Of a DNA stretch of 64,000 nucleotides, positions 10,723 through 22,364 are shown piece after piece; the first letter of the stretch is position 1, and the number at the start of each line of letters is the position of its first letter. The position numbers and the translations under genes are program-made. The notes beneath the pieces are model-generated. The model made no database searches and was not told the origin of the DNA. It worked only from the letters and a program-made list of their open reading frames with translations. The DNA comes from Isoetes taiwanensis (taxonomy: Eukaryota > Streptophyta > Lycopodiopsida > Isoetales > Isoetaceae), in contig JAJEKV010000002.1 of NCBI GenBank assembly GCA_021234155.1, forward strand, positions 11,150,725 to 11,214,724, in the 5' to 3' direction.

Positions 10723-13350
10723 CCAACCACGAGAGTTCTTGGTTGCTACCTCCAAAACACCAAAAATACAAAAAACAGACCAAAACCCTACTCCAAAGAA
10801 CACCCAACAAGCCAATCTTGATTAAGCCATACCCTTCCACCCACAACAAGCCCGAATCGGACGACAACAAAACCAAGGAATTCAACACCTATCGCGGGAG
10901 ATAACCTAATGAGATCTTTGGTTACGGCAAAGCCGCGGGACCAAATCTGTACACCCCATCCATCGGGCTCCATCGCCTCCTCCATCTATCGGGCTGGTCA
11001 GGCCACCTCTATCGGGCTGCTCTTAGCAGCCCCCGTGAACATAAGCCCTGCTATTTCCGACCATGCAAGCCCCTCATGCCATAACAAAAAAAAAAAAACA
11101 CCCCCTTTTCCCGGCCCACCTGCGGCAACAATCATAGGAAACTGATATTTTGGGAACGTAATTAATAATCTAATGGCTATAATGGCTCTAGACATTTTGA
11201 GAAATATTTTAAGCATATTTAATAATCTAATAGCTATAATTATTGTTTTCTTTATAAGTGGTGAAAAATATTTTTGTATTTTTTATGGCAATATATAGGC
11301 TAAGGTTTTTGAGTTTTTGGACAGCAAAAATTTTCAATGTTCACCAGAAACTTCGCTTTTACCCTAATTTCTAATCAAAGGTCTAGCTACAAGTTGTATT
11401 CTAAAGCGGGGAGGGGGGGCCAGGTGAGGGGTTGGTTGTTGTTGGTGGTGTGGGGTGGGTTGGTGGGGGTCGAGTGCTTTCGTGGCGCTCTTCACTGCTT
11501 TCCAAGGCCAGATGTGTATAAGGTTGTTTTATATTTGTCTATCATATGCTGCGAGATCAAGGTATGGGAGCTGGCCAAAAGCTTTAAGACCCACCATAGA
11601 GGCCATAGAACTTGCCAAAACAAAGAGCTATCTGCTTGACGAGTTTATCCATTTTGCGCATTGCTTTCATTCACTGGCATTGGTCTCAACCTCAAACCCG
11701 TATTGTTATTATTGTGGATCATTCAAGTATGTCATAGTCGTGGTTTGACCAAACCCACCCATGAGCATATCCAGTGTAATCTTCTTTTCAAATGTTGCTT
11801 CTTGTGGTGGAAGTTTTCTGGAAACCAAGAGAGATTACAAACATTTATATAAGGTACGATCTCGACTATCTTTGGATGTGCATTGCATTACACAAAGGTT
11901 AATTTGTTAATTTACTTTACGCTGGATTAAAAAAATAAATTACTAGCCAGGTTAAAACTAAATTACTAGCTGACAACAATTTTTTGAAGGAGTCTAAAAT
12001 ATTTATCTTGTTGATTGATTTCATTTAATTTTGTCTTCCTACAAACTTTGTGGGAAACAAGGTATGACATTGCCTGTTATTATAAAATTCCATATCCTCT
12101 TCTACATAATCTACCAATGAATGTTATTTGTTGAGGAGGCCGACTAATTTTGTTGGTGTTGGTTATGAGGTAGAATTGAGGTTTTTTTTTTAGACATGTT
12201 TTTGGAAAGGGTTTCTATATATCAGACACTCACTTTCATTGCCATCATAGGTACCAATTATGGGACATTTTGAACCTACTGCCGAGGTTCATGCATCATG
12301 TGCTACTTGAGTCTACCTTGATAGGGAACATGTAAACTGCTTTTGATAGGTAAACCCTAGACCAATGTTGATAGGTAAAAAGTAAACAGTGTTTTCAAGG
12401 GAACACCCCCACTAGTTTTGGAAATAAATAATGTTTTTAGAAAGGTAGTTCAAGTTGTTCACATTTAGCCTTAAGGATTGAGGTTTTGAAAAACCTTTGC
12501 TCTAGCAGGAGGGTCTTGTAAGGAAAAGGAAAAGCTGTAACTGGGATAGGATTCTTGTTTTACATCTAAGGTTCCTTTTTATGGATACTTCCTAAATTGG
12601 CAGTGTCCTTGCTCCTTTCAGTATTATTATCCTTGTCTAGTGGCCTGTGCATGTATGCTAGTAATTATGGTCTTTTATCAGAAGTAAGATTGTACTTCTT
12701 TATTGAAAAAGATTGTTTGCTTTCTAATGAATGACTACTAGCTTTTCTTGAATGTTGATCTAGCCTCATCTTGAATCCAAAAAAGCACCAATAGCATCAC
12801 AAACTAATAACAAATCTTTTTCCTTTTAGTGCTTTTAAACTGAGGGATATATTTAGGGGTTGATGAACTCATCAGGTATCTTATTAAGCCGTTTGGAGTA
12901 GGTATGTCCTTGAGCAGAATATATAAAGATATAAAGGAGAGTTGGAATTTTATATTTGATTAAAAGAAAAATAGCACACGTGCCATTTTTCATCAGAGAT
13001 GGGCTCGGGTCTCTATCAAATACATCGGATAGTTTAATAGTTTAATAGCATATTTCCATTGGTTTTTACATTTCCATGGTTAACTGAGATCCATATTGGT
13101 GTCAGGCATGGCCTTCTGCAATTGCTCTTTCATAAGAGGTAGCATTAACATCAATTTTTTGGCATCATCTTTTATTTGGAAGTTCTGATGCAAATTGGTT
13201 TAGTTTGAAATATTGGCGTCTTTTTTATTAAGAACGTGAAGGATATTGCAATAATAAGCAGTGAAAATGCACTAAAGCAAAAAAGAAAAAGATTCACTAA
13301 AACAAGTGCACTAAAGCAAATGTAGAAATTAATAAAGCGATTAATGTCAT
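10723..13350. other. No recognisable gene
   Basis: About 2.6 kb without a supported gene. Frames up to 100 codons near 11,337-11,750 lie over GT-rich sequence and show no known motif. Small internal repeats occur: AATCTAATGGCTATAAT at about 11,168 and a variant at 11,223, and TTGATAGGTAAA twice at about 12,343-12,380. No element ends could be identified. Confidence 0.45.
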
Positions 13351-14010
13351 TACGGAAGCATGGACAAAGTTATTGTAAGCAAATTCCGCCAGGGGTTGCC
13401 AATCAACCCAGTCATCCTGCTGATAATTGATAAAGCATCGCAAATACTACTCAAGTGTTTGATTCGTGTGATGCACTTGTCCATTGGTCTCTAGGTGATG
13501 TCCATAAGAAATGAACATTCCCCGCATAAAGAGTTGCAAAAGACGGTTCTAAAAGCTAGCAACAAACTAGGAATGCGGTCAGCAGCAATGGTATCTAGTA
13601 AGCCATAGAGTCGGATCACCTTTCGAAGCAAGAGAACATCTGTTGATTCACTATAGATAGAAGTGCTGCAAGGAATGAAATGCACCATCTTGGAAAAACG
13701 ATCAACGATAACAAGGATGGTGTCATAGCCGTGGGAAGATGGAAGCTCAACAATGAAATCTACTGGAATGCTCTCCCAAGGACTGGCTGGAACTAGTAAA
13801 GACAGAAGTAGGCCATGTGGAAGGTGCTTGGAAGCTTTTTCACAACAGTAGTCACATGATCGTACAAAAGTCTCAATAGTGTGGCGGCGGGTGTGGCGGA
13901 GACCTAGCCACCAATAATCTCGAGCAAAGTTCCAGAGTCTTGGCAATCCCAAAGTGGTCGACGAGGGGAGAATCATGACAAGACTATAGAACTTGAAGTC
14001 GAGGATCATC
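13351..14010 (-). pseudogene. Ty3/gypsy integrase remnant (copy A)
   Basis: Integrase inserts element cDNA into the genome. Minus-strand frames show RDYWWLGLRHTRR, the zinc-binding CDYCCEKAS, and the core strand VDFIVELPSSHGYDTILVIV followed by DRFSKMVHFIP. The second catalytic region is damaged. The 3' part (13,351-13,502) matches 17,130-17,280 of copy B closely and then ends, so this copy is truncated. Same family and strand as copy B. Confidence 0.85.
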
Positions 14011-14210
14011 GAACTTCAAAATGATCATAGTCCAACTGCATTTGCCGAGAAGATGATGTTGAGCCAAGATGTGAAAATATATCTTGAGCCAAAGGATCAG
14101 AAGGAAGAAATGTCAGAACGTACTCCAACAAGGGTGGATGTATCATGAGGTCTCTCGAATAAAGTGATGGCCATAAGCTAGAAGCAATCAGGTCCTAGAA
14201 TAACATGTGG

Positions 14211-14546
14211 TTATGAAACGAATGCTGGCTCCCCCATCTTAGGTTCGAAATAGGATCTGGGAGAAAGAGCATTTGGTTTCTCTTGAAGCATGTCAGACCA
14301 AAATTTGATGACAAAATCAAAGCGAGATAGCAACTGTATATGCCATCGAGCCTGGCGACAATTAAGAACTCGAGCAGATTGAAAATACTCTAGGTTTTGA
14401 CGATCCATATATACAATCACCTTATGAGGAGAACATTCAAGAAATCGTCGCCACTCCTGAAAAGAATTAATAATCGCCAAAAGTTCCTTATCGTATAGGA
14501 TATGTGGACGAGGAAAACACTCAAAAATACTCACAAACAAGGACAA
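14211..14546 (-). pseudogene. Ty3/gypsy RNase H remnant (copy A)
   Basis: The frame reads ILYDKELLAIINSFQEWRRF, then VIVYMDRQNLEYFQ and RQARWHIQLLSRFDFVIKF, the standard RNase H and connection motifs of Ty3/gypsy elements. Only 9 bases separate the frame from the LTR-like sequence at 14,556. Reverse transcriptase and gag are therefore missing, deleted between the LTR and RNase H. It matches 18,000-18,240 of copy B. Confidence 0.85.
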
Positions 14547-14555
14547 AATGATAAG

Positions 14556-14977
14556 TGTGTTAGAAATACACTAAGATTGGCAAAGAATTTGATATATGAT
14601 GAAGAAGTAAGAATACGATAGCCCAAAGGCAAGCAAGAACACGAGACAGATGTCTAGAAGGTTAAAGATTGGCGTTGAACCGGAATACCCATCATTGTGT
14701 CGAAGGTCCCTTTATATACTGGAAAAGGGGCCCCTTTTCTGCACGAATGCATGTGGAATATTTGTGCATATGCATCTAAGTTCTGGAATGTTTTAGAACC
14801 TCCTAGATGACAGCGCTCATGTACGGAAGATGCAAGTTAATGTCATGGCTAAAGTGTGTGACTCGCAACCAGGTTGCAAGTTCAAATCTTGCGTTGCAAG
14901 TACTCCATTTGCATCGTGTAATAATTATCTTTTGTACATATGAGTTTGATATGGATACTCTTATTATGGTCGTCACA
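14556..14977 (-). repeat. Ty3/gypsy LTR (copy A, 5' side on the minus strand)
   Basis: Aligns with 15,965-16,479 over most of its length: GGCAAGC blocks, CTTTATATAC box, GAACCTCCT, GTTGCAAGTTCAAATC, and the CATCACA/CGTCACA terminus. On the minus strand it starts TGTGACG. A TATA-like CTTTATATAC lies in a position suited to a promoter read from the LTR. Confidence 0.72.
14846..14892 (+). other. tRNA-like segment inside the LTR, antisense to the element
   Basis: TGGCTAAAGTGTG resembles an A box. It is followed at a tRNA-like distance by a T-arm: stem GCAAG, seven-base loop TTCAAAT, stem CTTGC. AGTTCAAATCT approximates the B box. The same arrangement is at 16,335-16,381 in the second LTR. An acceptor stem is not apparent, so this is not called as a tRNA gene. 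It could be an old SINE piece fixed in the LTR family. Confidence 0.3.
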
Positions 14978-15964
14978 TCTTAAGGCTATAAGGTTCCCTG
15001 CTAGTTCCAGTTAGTCGATTTTCCTCCTGACCTTCTTGTGCCATCGTTTCTAGATTCTGCTGCAAAGGTTTGGGGGTTCAACGCATTGTGCTATCCATCA
15101 TTGGGGATGCCAAGACTTGTGGATCTCCTATGGATAAGGATCTTCCTGAGCAGGTGGTTATTCAGAGTGGCCAGTTCTTTTCATGCTTTAAGCTTCAACT
15201 CTTGAATGCTGTAGATTTGTTCCACTGGTTGCCATCCTCAAAGTAGCAATCGCGTAGATTATCAAGATTCATGTCACCCTAAGGATTGGCATATTCAGAA
15301 TAAGCAGAAAGAGGCAACTCGGCAGCTGAAGCCTTTCAAATAACCTGCTTCTTGTTATGTTTCTTCTAGAGCCTCTTCATTCCTTGCCCCCACTAGCGTG
15401 CCTAGTAAGCTGGTCACAAATGCTTCTCTGCCCAATGCATGTGCGCCTCATCATCCCACCGTCAACCTAATCTTGTTAATCATGTCCATGTTCCATCTTC
15501 CAATGCTCTGCCACCCCTAGACACTTTCCTGGCTTCTTCTTGTCCTTCTTCTCATCACCCTTCTTCTCCTCCCTCCCTTTTTACATTTCCCCCACTCCAC
15601 CAATCAATGATTGATTCCTCTGTTGTTATCTTTCATTGGCTCCAATTTTCTAAAGTCGGTGCCAATGGATGAAGTGTACTCTAGAAGATGCAAATGGATA
15701 GATGGGTTGATGGGGTTCAAATGCAAGTGCATCCTCGCCTATGCTATTGATGATGGAAACTCAGGATCTATTTCAGACGCTTCTCTTGATGCTGACATGG
15801 TTATGCAACCTATTGATCAACCCGCAATATGGTGTAAATGGTGTGTTGCAATGAGTGCAAAAGGCTTCAAAAACTAAAAGAAAAAAGGTACTCTAGGTCC
15901 AACTCCCTGTCATGAATATTCATAGTTGGAATGTAAGAGAGCTTAAGTCCCCTTCTATACAAAG
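14978..15964 (+). pseudogene. LINE 5' fragment (upstream ORF debris and start of endonuclease)
   Basis: At 15,912 a frame starts MNIHSWNVRELKSP, which matches the usual start of plant L1-type endonuclease ORFs (sWNvRGL). The match stops where the gypsy LTR begins at 15,965. The sequence before it, with a Ser/Pro-rich frame at 15,439-15,672, is in the place of a LINE first ORF but is not clearly recognisable. I infer a LINE cut by the gypsy insertion. Confidence 0.5.
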
Positions 15965-16479
15965 TGTCATGAACCTATACGAAAACAAGGAAAATACTTG
16001 GAAAATATGCAAGAAATATGGAGGCAATATGCCAAGATCGGTGAAGAATCTAGTATATGAACAAGAATCAACAGTACAATGGCCCGAAGGCAAGCGGGAA
16101 ACGAGGCGAAGACAGATGCCTAGAAGGCTCAAAGGCGGCATTGAACTGAAATGATTTGATAAGAAGGAGGTGCCTCTTTATATACGTGGGCCAAGGTCCA
16201 GGATTGCGCCACTCCAATGGATGAGATCACGCCAAGTGCATGGATAAGGTTCTAGAATACTAGAACCTCCTGGAAACAGTCCCACATATGAGAAAGACAT
16301 GAGGGAATTCTTCAATAAGTATTAGTAGCACACTTGGCAAAGGTATGCGACTTGTAATTAGAAGGTTGCAAGTTCAAATCCTATTTTGTGCAACTATATT
16401 TTTGCATCCGTGTGATGACCATCTTTTGTATGTACGAGTATAATATTCGTATGATATGAATATCCCTATAGTCATCACA
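15965..16479 (-). repeat. Ty3/gypsy 3' LTR (copy B)
   Basis: On the minus strand it starts TGTGATGAC right after the polypurine tract and ends ATGACA. The tract reads GGAGGGGAATGG on minus (16,480-16,491). A CTTTATATAC box is at about 16,172-16,181. It carries the same tRNA-like segment as copy A (16,335-16,381). Confidence 0.8.
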
Positions 16480-16539
16480 CCATTCCCCTCCTACGATGGC
16501 GATGAGTCGCTGGAGTACTCAAACTTGGCTTATTCGGGT

Positions 16540-17310
16540 CAGATTCTTGATAGGCTTCCATGTTCTATCACTTGGTGAGTATCTTTCCCAATCAATCAAG
16601 TAATACAATCGCCAACGAAGAAACTTGGAGTCTGGAATCTCTCAAATCTCAAATTCCTCATGATCATCAATTTCTATTGGTGATGGAGGTGGTGATACTC
16701 GATCTGGAAACAGATTCGCCATATAGGGTTCCAACAAACACATGGAATATTGGGTGAAGTAGAACTAACGACGGAAGCTCCAGACAAAAAGCAGCATCAC
16801 CAACTCGTTCAATGATCCGATAGGGACCCAAGCACTGGTAGTCGAGCTTGTTACAAGAACAAGCTATCGGCAAATCCCGACACAAAATCCAAACAAGATC
16901 ACCAACTGCAAAAGAAGGAGAACTTTGGCGGTGCTGATCTGCATGATAACGATAACGTGCTTGGGCCTAAAGGAGATCTAGATCTAGATAGTGCTGAAGA
17001 TCATCCTGGGGCATGCGGAGCTTCTCGAGCCTGTCCTTGGCACTGGAATTGACTGAGTCGTATCCAGGAGCAATGAAAGACCATCAGGGATGCATGCCAT
17101 AATTAATAAAGAATGGTGTCTGAGCCATAGAAGCATGGACAGAATTATTGTAAGCAAATTTTGCTAGGGGTAGCCAATCAACCCAGTCATCCTGCTGATA
17201 ATTGATGAAGCATCGCAAATACTGCTCAAGTGTTTGATTAGTGTGCTCCACTTGCCCGTTGGTCTCTGGGTGATGTCCGAAAGAGAGTGAACGTTCCACA
17301 CGCAAGAGTT
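16540..17310 (-). pseudogene. Ty3/gypsy integrase C-terminus and chromodomain (copy B)
   Basis: From high to low coordinate: GHHPETNGQVEHTNQTLEQY (the integrase region with the catalytic Glu, at 17,230-17,285), WVDWLPLAKFAYNN, then KLDYQCLGPYRIIERVGDAA and LHPIFHVF at 16,720-16,850. A chromodomain-like segment follows at about 16,540-16,660 (around LYYLIDWERYSP and RTWKPIKNL). Chromodomains of chromoviruses are thought to steer integration to marked chromatin. Several stops separate these pieces. Confidence 0.85.
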
Positions 17311-17329
17311 ACAAAAGATGCTTCAAAAA

Positions 17330-17830
17330 ACCGGCAACAAACTGGGGTCTGCGGTCACTAACAATGGTATCTGGTAAGCCATGAGTCAACCCACCTCTCG
17401 AAGAAAGAGAACAACCGTGGCTTCACTGGAGATAGAAGTGCTGCAAAGAATGAAATGCGCCATCTTGGAAAAATGGTCAACGACAACAAGGATGGCGTCA
17501 TGGCTAAAATGCTCTTCCAAACACTAGCTGGAACTGGTAAAGGCTAAAGCAAGCCATGTGGACGATGTTTCACGACAGGAAAGGTCATAGGAGCATACAA
17601 AAGTCGCAACAGTCCGGCGGAGACCTGGCCACCAATAATCTCGAGCAACGAGTTTTAGAGTCTTAGCAATCCCAAAATAGCCGACGAGAGGAGAATCATG
17701 ACATGACTGCAGGACTTGATGACGGGGAGCAACATCTAGAATATACAGAAGTCCATTACGAAACAGAAATCCATTTTGAACCTCAAAATGATCATAATCC
17801 AACCGCATTTGCTAGGAAGGCGATCTTTGA
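17330..17830 (-). pseudogene. Ty3/gypsy integrase zinc domain and core remnant (copy B)
   Basis: The frame at 17,524-17,808 shows GLLYILDVAPRHQVLQSCHD, then PLVGYFGIAKTLKLVARDYW and WPGLRRTVATFVCSYDLSC, the H2C2 region before the integrase core. The core between 17,330 and 17,520 is frameshifted. It corresponds to 13,560-14,010 of copy A. Confidence 0.82.
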
Positions 17831-17999
17831 GCCAAGATGTGATAATACATCACGTGCCAAAGGGGTCAAAAGAAGAGATGCTCGAGCAGGACTCAAACAA
17901 GGATGTATCATGAGGCCTCTCGAACAAGGTGATGGCCATAAGCTGGAAACGATCAAGTCCTAGAATAACCTGTGATTGTTGATCGAATGCTGGCTTCTC

Positions 18000-19300
18000 C
18001 TCCTTAGGTTCGAAATAGGATCTGCGAGAAAGAGTATTTGGTTTCTCTTGAAATGTGACAGGTCAAAATTTGAGATTAAGAACTCGAAAGCGGACTGAAA
18101 ATATTCTAGGTTGCGATGGTCAATGGTAAAGTATATATCTGATCACCTTATGAGAAAAATCTTCAAGAAATCGTCGCCATACGAAAAGAGTCAGCGATCG
18201 CCAAAAAGTTCCTTATCGTAATTAGGATAGTTGATCTTTTCGAGAATGATAGGTGTCGGATGCGGCTCATGATATCCCTTTCTTGTGATATAAGATCTTG
18301 CCAAGAGCAAAATCGATGCATCGGCTTAGAATATAGGGACGAGAAGGATTCGGGTGTGCAAGAATAAGTCTTTGCTTTGTAAAGGCATGCTTCAAAGTGA
18401 TGAATGCTGATTCTTCTTCAATTGTCCGCTCAAAAGGGACATCCTTCCAGTGAGGCGTATCAAAGACAAGACAATCTCGAATAAGTTCTTGATGAAGCGG
18501 CAATAAAAATTGGCAAACCCCAAGAAGCCTTGTACATCTTTAATTGAGGAAGGTGTTTTCCAATCAATAAGCTGTCTTGACCTTCTCTAGATCCATTAGG
18601 AACACCCTAAGATGTAGCGATGGCCAAGAAACTCAACATTATCTGCTTTCGAATTGACACTTCTCTAGCTTGGCATAAAGTCCATGTTCCGGCAATTTCT
18701 GAAGGACCTTCGAATAAACCAGAAAATCATCCAGATAAATGATCACAAAGAGATTTAAAAACTCTCGAATAATATCATTAGCTATATGCTAAAAGACCGA
18801 TGGAGCATTGATAAGGCTGAACGACATGACAGTATACTCAAAATGACTATACCAAGTTCGAAAAGCTGTCTTCCACTCATGACTTCCCTGATCCGGATAA
18901 GATTATAGGCACCTCGAAGATCGATTTTTGTAAAGTATCGTGCACCTTGTAATTGCTCAAGTAACCCTGGAATCAGGGGGAGAGGATATCGATTACACAC
19001 AGTGATCTTGTTGAGATCGTAAAGACATGTCCTTCTTGAAAACAAAGAAGATAGCAGCTCCTGCAAGTCACTAAGAATGTCGGATAAATCCAGTCGCAAG
19101 ATTCTCCTCGATATAAGTTCACAAAATCTCCAATTCTGTTGGCGATAAGCCATAGATAGGGCCATATGGTGAGGTTGTCCCGAAAGATCAATGGGGCAGT
19201 CATAGGGACGATACTCTGGAAGCTTACTGGCTTTGACCATATAAAAAACGTGTCAAAATCCTTGTACTTATTAGGAAGGACAGGAGCAGACATTACTGAA
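18000..19300 (-). pseudogene. Ty3/gypsy reverse transcriptase and RNase H (copy B)
   Basis: The RT part (18,782-19,293) shows LPEYRPYDCPIDL, LNKITVCNRYPLPLIPGLLE and [20 protein letters not shown], the fingers and first catalytic Asp of a Ty3/gypsy RT. The palm with the second catalytic motif (about 18,600-18,780) is scrambled. RNase H begins in 18,267-18,503 ([20 protein letters not shown]) and continues to about 18,000. The enzyme cannot be active. Confidence 0.85.
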
Positions 19301-19323
19301 GCAGAGCTAGATGAAGGATGAAC

Positions 19324-19597
19324 TCAAATAGCAAATGCTGAACTAGGATCTTGCCTACTAGATCTGATAAATTTGTGAAGAGAGATCTTTGAGATACGGA
19401 GCTGAGGGCGTGAAGAAGCCTCTATGGAAGCAGGAGCAACTGCAAGATCAGGAGCAACTGCAACAGGAACTAGGGCAGGAATTGTGTTACGGTCCAAGGG
19501 CACGCCGCGCTTGCAGACCTTGGGACTGGGAGTTGGTCTTGGAAGTGCCACCTTGTGGCCTGAGAACATTCCAAGCGGCCGTTACTGCCTAGGGGCA
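19324..19597 (-). pseudogene. Ty3/gypsy protease/linker remnant (copy B)
   Basis: An 81-codon minus-strand frame with an Ala/Pro/Val-rich stretch followed by RISKISLHKFIRSSRQD sits just before the RT frame. Its place suggests the region between protease and reverse transcriptase. The motif itself is weak. It ends where the next element's LTR begins. Confidence 0.4.
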
Positions 19598-19598
19598 G

Positions 19599-20254
19599 TG
19601 TTGGGTTACTTTGTAAATGGTATTTATTTTGCATATTAACATGTTAAGTATAAATGTTAAAGGAGCCCTTTTAACATATCCTAACCTTGGAAATTGGGGT
19701 TCCGCCAACTCTAAAGGGAAAAATCCCCTTTGCACGACCGCGTGCAGTCCCGGATTGCCGGATCTGTATCAGAGAGTCGAATCCAGCAAAAGGGCTGGAT
19801 ATTTGAGTTGAGGAAAAGGACCTAGCCCTGAAATAGGCCAAAATTAGCTCTAGGCAGGTTATATAGGCAGATCAAGGTCTTTCAGAGAAGACATGAAAAT
19901 CAGAAGGCAGCCTCCCTTTGATCGGAGTCAACTTTCTTGTCTTTTCCTGTGCTGTGACCTGATTTGGGTTGTCTCTCTGAGATAGCTAGAGGTTGTTTTG
20001 ATATCTCAGGAGTAATTTTCCAAGGCTTCTTTGCCAGTTGGAGATTTCTCCAAGATTCTTGTGATTGCTCTCGGTTTGAGCAATACTGCTATAGCAGTAG
20101 TAGTTCTTGTGTTAGAATTATTAAAGCAGGGCTTCAAGCTAATCTTGGGGATTAGTTATCAGTTGTGCATGGGGAGTTCTAGGAATTCAAGGCTGCGGGA
20201 AACTCGAGGAGTTCAAGGTAGTGCAACTGATCCTACTTTTTGTAGGTTGTGACA
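19599..20254 (+). repeat. Ty3/gypsy 5' LTR (copy C)
   Basis: Starts TGTTGGG and ends TTGTGACA immediately before the primer-binding site. No second copy is present, so the 5' boundary rests on the TG start and the end of minus-strand element similarity. Confidence 0.65.
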
Positions 20255-20257
20255 ATT

Positions 20258-20269
20258 TGGTATCAGAGC
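20258..20269 (+). other. Primer-binding site, initiator Met tRNA type
   Basis: Exact TGGTATCAGAGC three bases after the LTR end. The gag start codon follows at 20,283. Confidence 0.9.
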
Positions 20270-20282
20270 ACGGTTCTGAGCC

Positions 20283-21470
20283 ATGGCTGATCCAACACAA
20301 GGAATGGCACAACCAATTGATGGTTTGCCAGCTGTGGCATTGACCGATGGTATAATACCAGCACTCCAGGATATCCACCTGGAGGATCTGCCTGTATTTG
20401 ACTTTGAGACATTACTACAGGCACGACCCAGTGTAGAGTTATCAGTACCTCCTGTAACTCCAGTTAATCCAGTACCTACGATAACAGCAATTAATGTACA
20501 TCCTACTACTAGAACCGAACACCCTGGGGTTATTTTAGTTCCACAAGGAGGCTTAGCAACTAGTAGGGAAGGTGTTGTTACTAGTGCAGTAGGCTCTGGG
20601 AGCAGTGCTCCTACAACACCAATACTAATGACTAAACAGTAGTTACTACTACATCAAGGGGTTCCCATGATGAGAAACCTTTGGTTGCTAAAACTTTGGA
20701 TAACATACAAAGGCAAATGAACTGTGGATTATTGAGAAGTTGCCGAAACAGCGCCTTAAGGAATCCCATAATCGGCTCATGCGAGAATTCTAGAAGCGTG
20801 TGTTGGAAACAACTCTACAACCCAAAAGCGGTATGAGGGTGCTGCGAGGGGCGGCGGGTCTGGCGCACCACTTGGGGTTGGTCGCCTTGCATGCCGAATC
20901 TGACCAACCCAGCTATTGGTGAGCCTTCTGACGAGACCTTGAATGGACTTTCTGAGGAGGAGATCAAGGCTTTTGAGAAGATGAAGATGTCAGAATTTGA
21001 TAGAACTAGTATGCCAGAGGATGCGATGCTCTGGTTCGGTCGCATGAAGTTATATTATACGGCCACTAAGAAAAGTGATGCAGCAAAGGTGTTGCATGCT
21101 TCCTTTAAGCTAAAAGGTGCTGCTGATTCATGGTGGGCTATTCACACTGACAGTGGAAAGACCTTTCGGTCTTGGACCGATTTTTGTAAACGATTTAAAG
21201 ATGAGTATGCACCTCATTTTGATAGTCGTCATGCACTGATATCATTCAGGGAGTCGATGCAAATCGGGACTTTACAAGAGTATGTTAGTAAGCTCCGCGA
21301 GTTGTTTGCGAGACTTCCCGACCTTAGCCCTCAGATGAGGGTAGACCACTTTGTGAACGGTCTAAAGGAGACTAGTATTAAGACACACCTCTTATAAGCG
21401 GAACCCAAAGGCTTCGAGGAAGCAGTTGAGCTTGCAAGAAAATTAGTGTCTTGAGGAACCTCAAAAGACC
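20283..21470 (+). pseudogene. Ty3/gypsy gag (copy C)
   Basis: The first part (20,283-20,642) starts with a good ATG 13 bases after the primer-binding site and is a Pro/Thr/Val-rich N-terminal region. It stops at TAG (20,640). After a damaged stretch, 20,891-21,397 carries the retrotransposon gag domain: AMLWFGRMKLYY, then KLKGAADSWWAI and WTDFCKRFKDEY, and SFRESMQIGTLQEYVSKLRE. The frame resumes after a TAA as AEPKGFEEAVELARKL. Gag forms the particle that holds element RNA. Confidence 0.88.
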
Positions 21471-21544
21471 AAGAAAAGTTTTGATTGGAAATCAAAACGA
21501 ACTAAAAATTCTGCAGATGGAGTGTCATCTGCTAAGAAAAGAAA

Positions 21545-21799
21545 ATGGAATCAATCAAACAAAAAGGCTGTGTGACATCCAGTCAGAAAAAGGTAGCTAT
21601 AAAGTGTTATAACTGCCAGGCCATGGGTCATTACGCGAGGGAATGTCTTAAGCCACAAAAGCCAAAGAAAATGGTAGCTGCAACGGCCGAAACACCATCG
21701 GATATTGAGGATGTGAGCATGCTGTCGGCTATCGCGAGGGAAGAAAGCATGGTAAATGTTTCTTCTAAAGTTTTCTTTGGTAAAGTTATTCGTGTCTAG
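21545..21799 (+). pseudogene. Gag nucleocapsid with zinc knuckle (copy C)
   Basis: KCYNCQAMGHYARECLKPQK is a complete CX2CX4HX4C zinc knuckle, the RNA-binding nucleocapsid motif. It is followed by a linker leading to the protease. The start at 21,545 is arbitrary, since the frame once continued from gag. Confidence 0.85.
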
Positions 21800-22340
21800 G
21801 TAGAATGAAAGAAAAGAATGTGGTTGTTCTTATTGATTCTACGAGCACTGGTAATTTTTTGTTGCAGACCTACCAGGGGAGCTAGGCCTTGAGCTGACGA
21901 AGGTGACTCCATGTGTGGTTAAAGGAGAGGCGGGCCCTCAAGTTCAGCGTTGGGATCAAGAAGCGTGAACTTGATACTTCAGGATAGAGGTTTATCTAGA
22001 AGCGTCTGATGCGAAATTGATTGATTTAATCAATCTAGAACGTTATGATGTCATTTTGGAGATAAAGTAGTTTCAAACTGCATGTCCACTCATTGACTGA
22101 GCATCCCATGTATTAACTTTTGAGTTAGAGGACTCTAAGTCTGTTAATATACAAGGATCAGCTTATGTGGGGTCGGGGAAATTGTTATCGGCCACTAAGG
22201 CCAAAGCTACTTTCAGAGTGAATAATAATCAAGTTTTTGGAATATATGTCTATAATGATGATATATGTGTAAAAACTTGTAATTCACTTGTAGACCAACC
22301 AGATCCAACTTCACCTTCAACTACTTGATCTTTTGGAAAG
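21800..22340 (+). pseudogene. Protease remnant (copy C)
   Basis: VVVLIDSTSTGNFL at about 21,817-21,860 has the form of the retroviral aspartic protease site, with DSTST where DSGST is usual. Downstream frames are full of stops. The segment lies between nucleocapsid and RT as expected. Confidence 0.65.
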
Positions 22341-22364
22341 ATACAAGAATGTGTTTTTCGGGAA

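Larger units (their letters stand above)
15965..19597 (-). mobile_element. Ty3/gypsy chromovirus (copy B), 5' end missing
   Basis: Read on the minus strand: gag/protease linker remnant, reverse transcriptase, RNase H, integrase, chromodomain, polypurine tract and 3' LTR. RT precedes integrase, which defines Ty3/gypsy, and the chromodomain makes it a chromovirus. All domains are broken by stops and indels. The 5' LTR, gag and most of the protease are absent, because the plus-strand element starting at 19,599 directly abuts it. Confidence 0.88.

Noticed and set aside
14846-14892. A complete tRNA gene
   Set aside because: A-box-like sequence and T-arm are present, but there is no convincing acceptor stem or anticodon arm, and it lies within an LTR.
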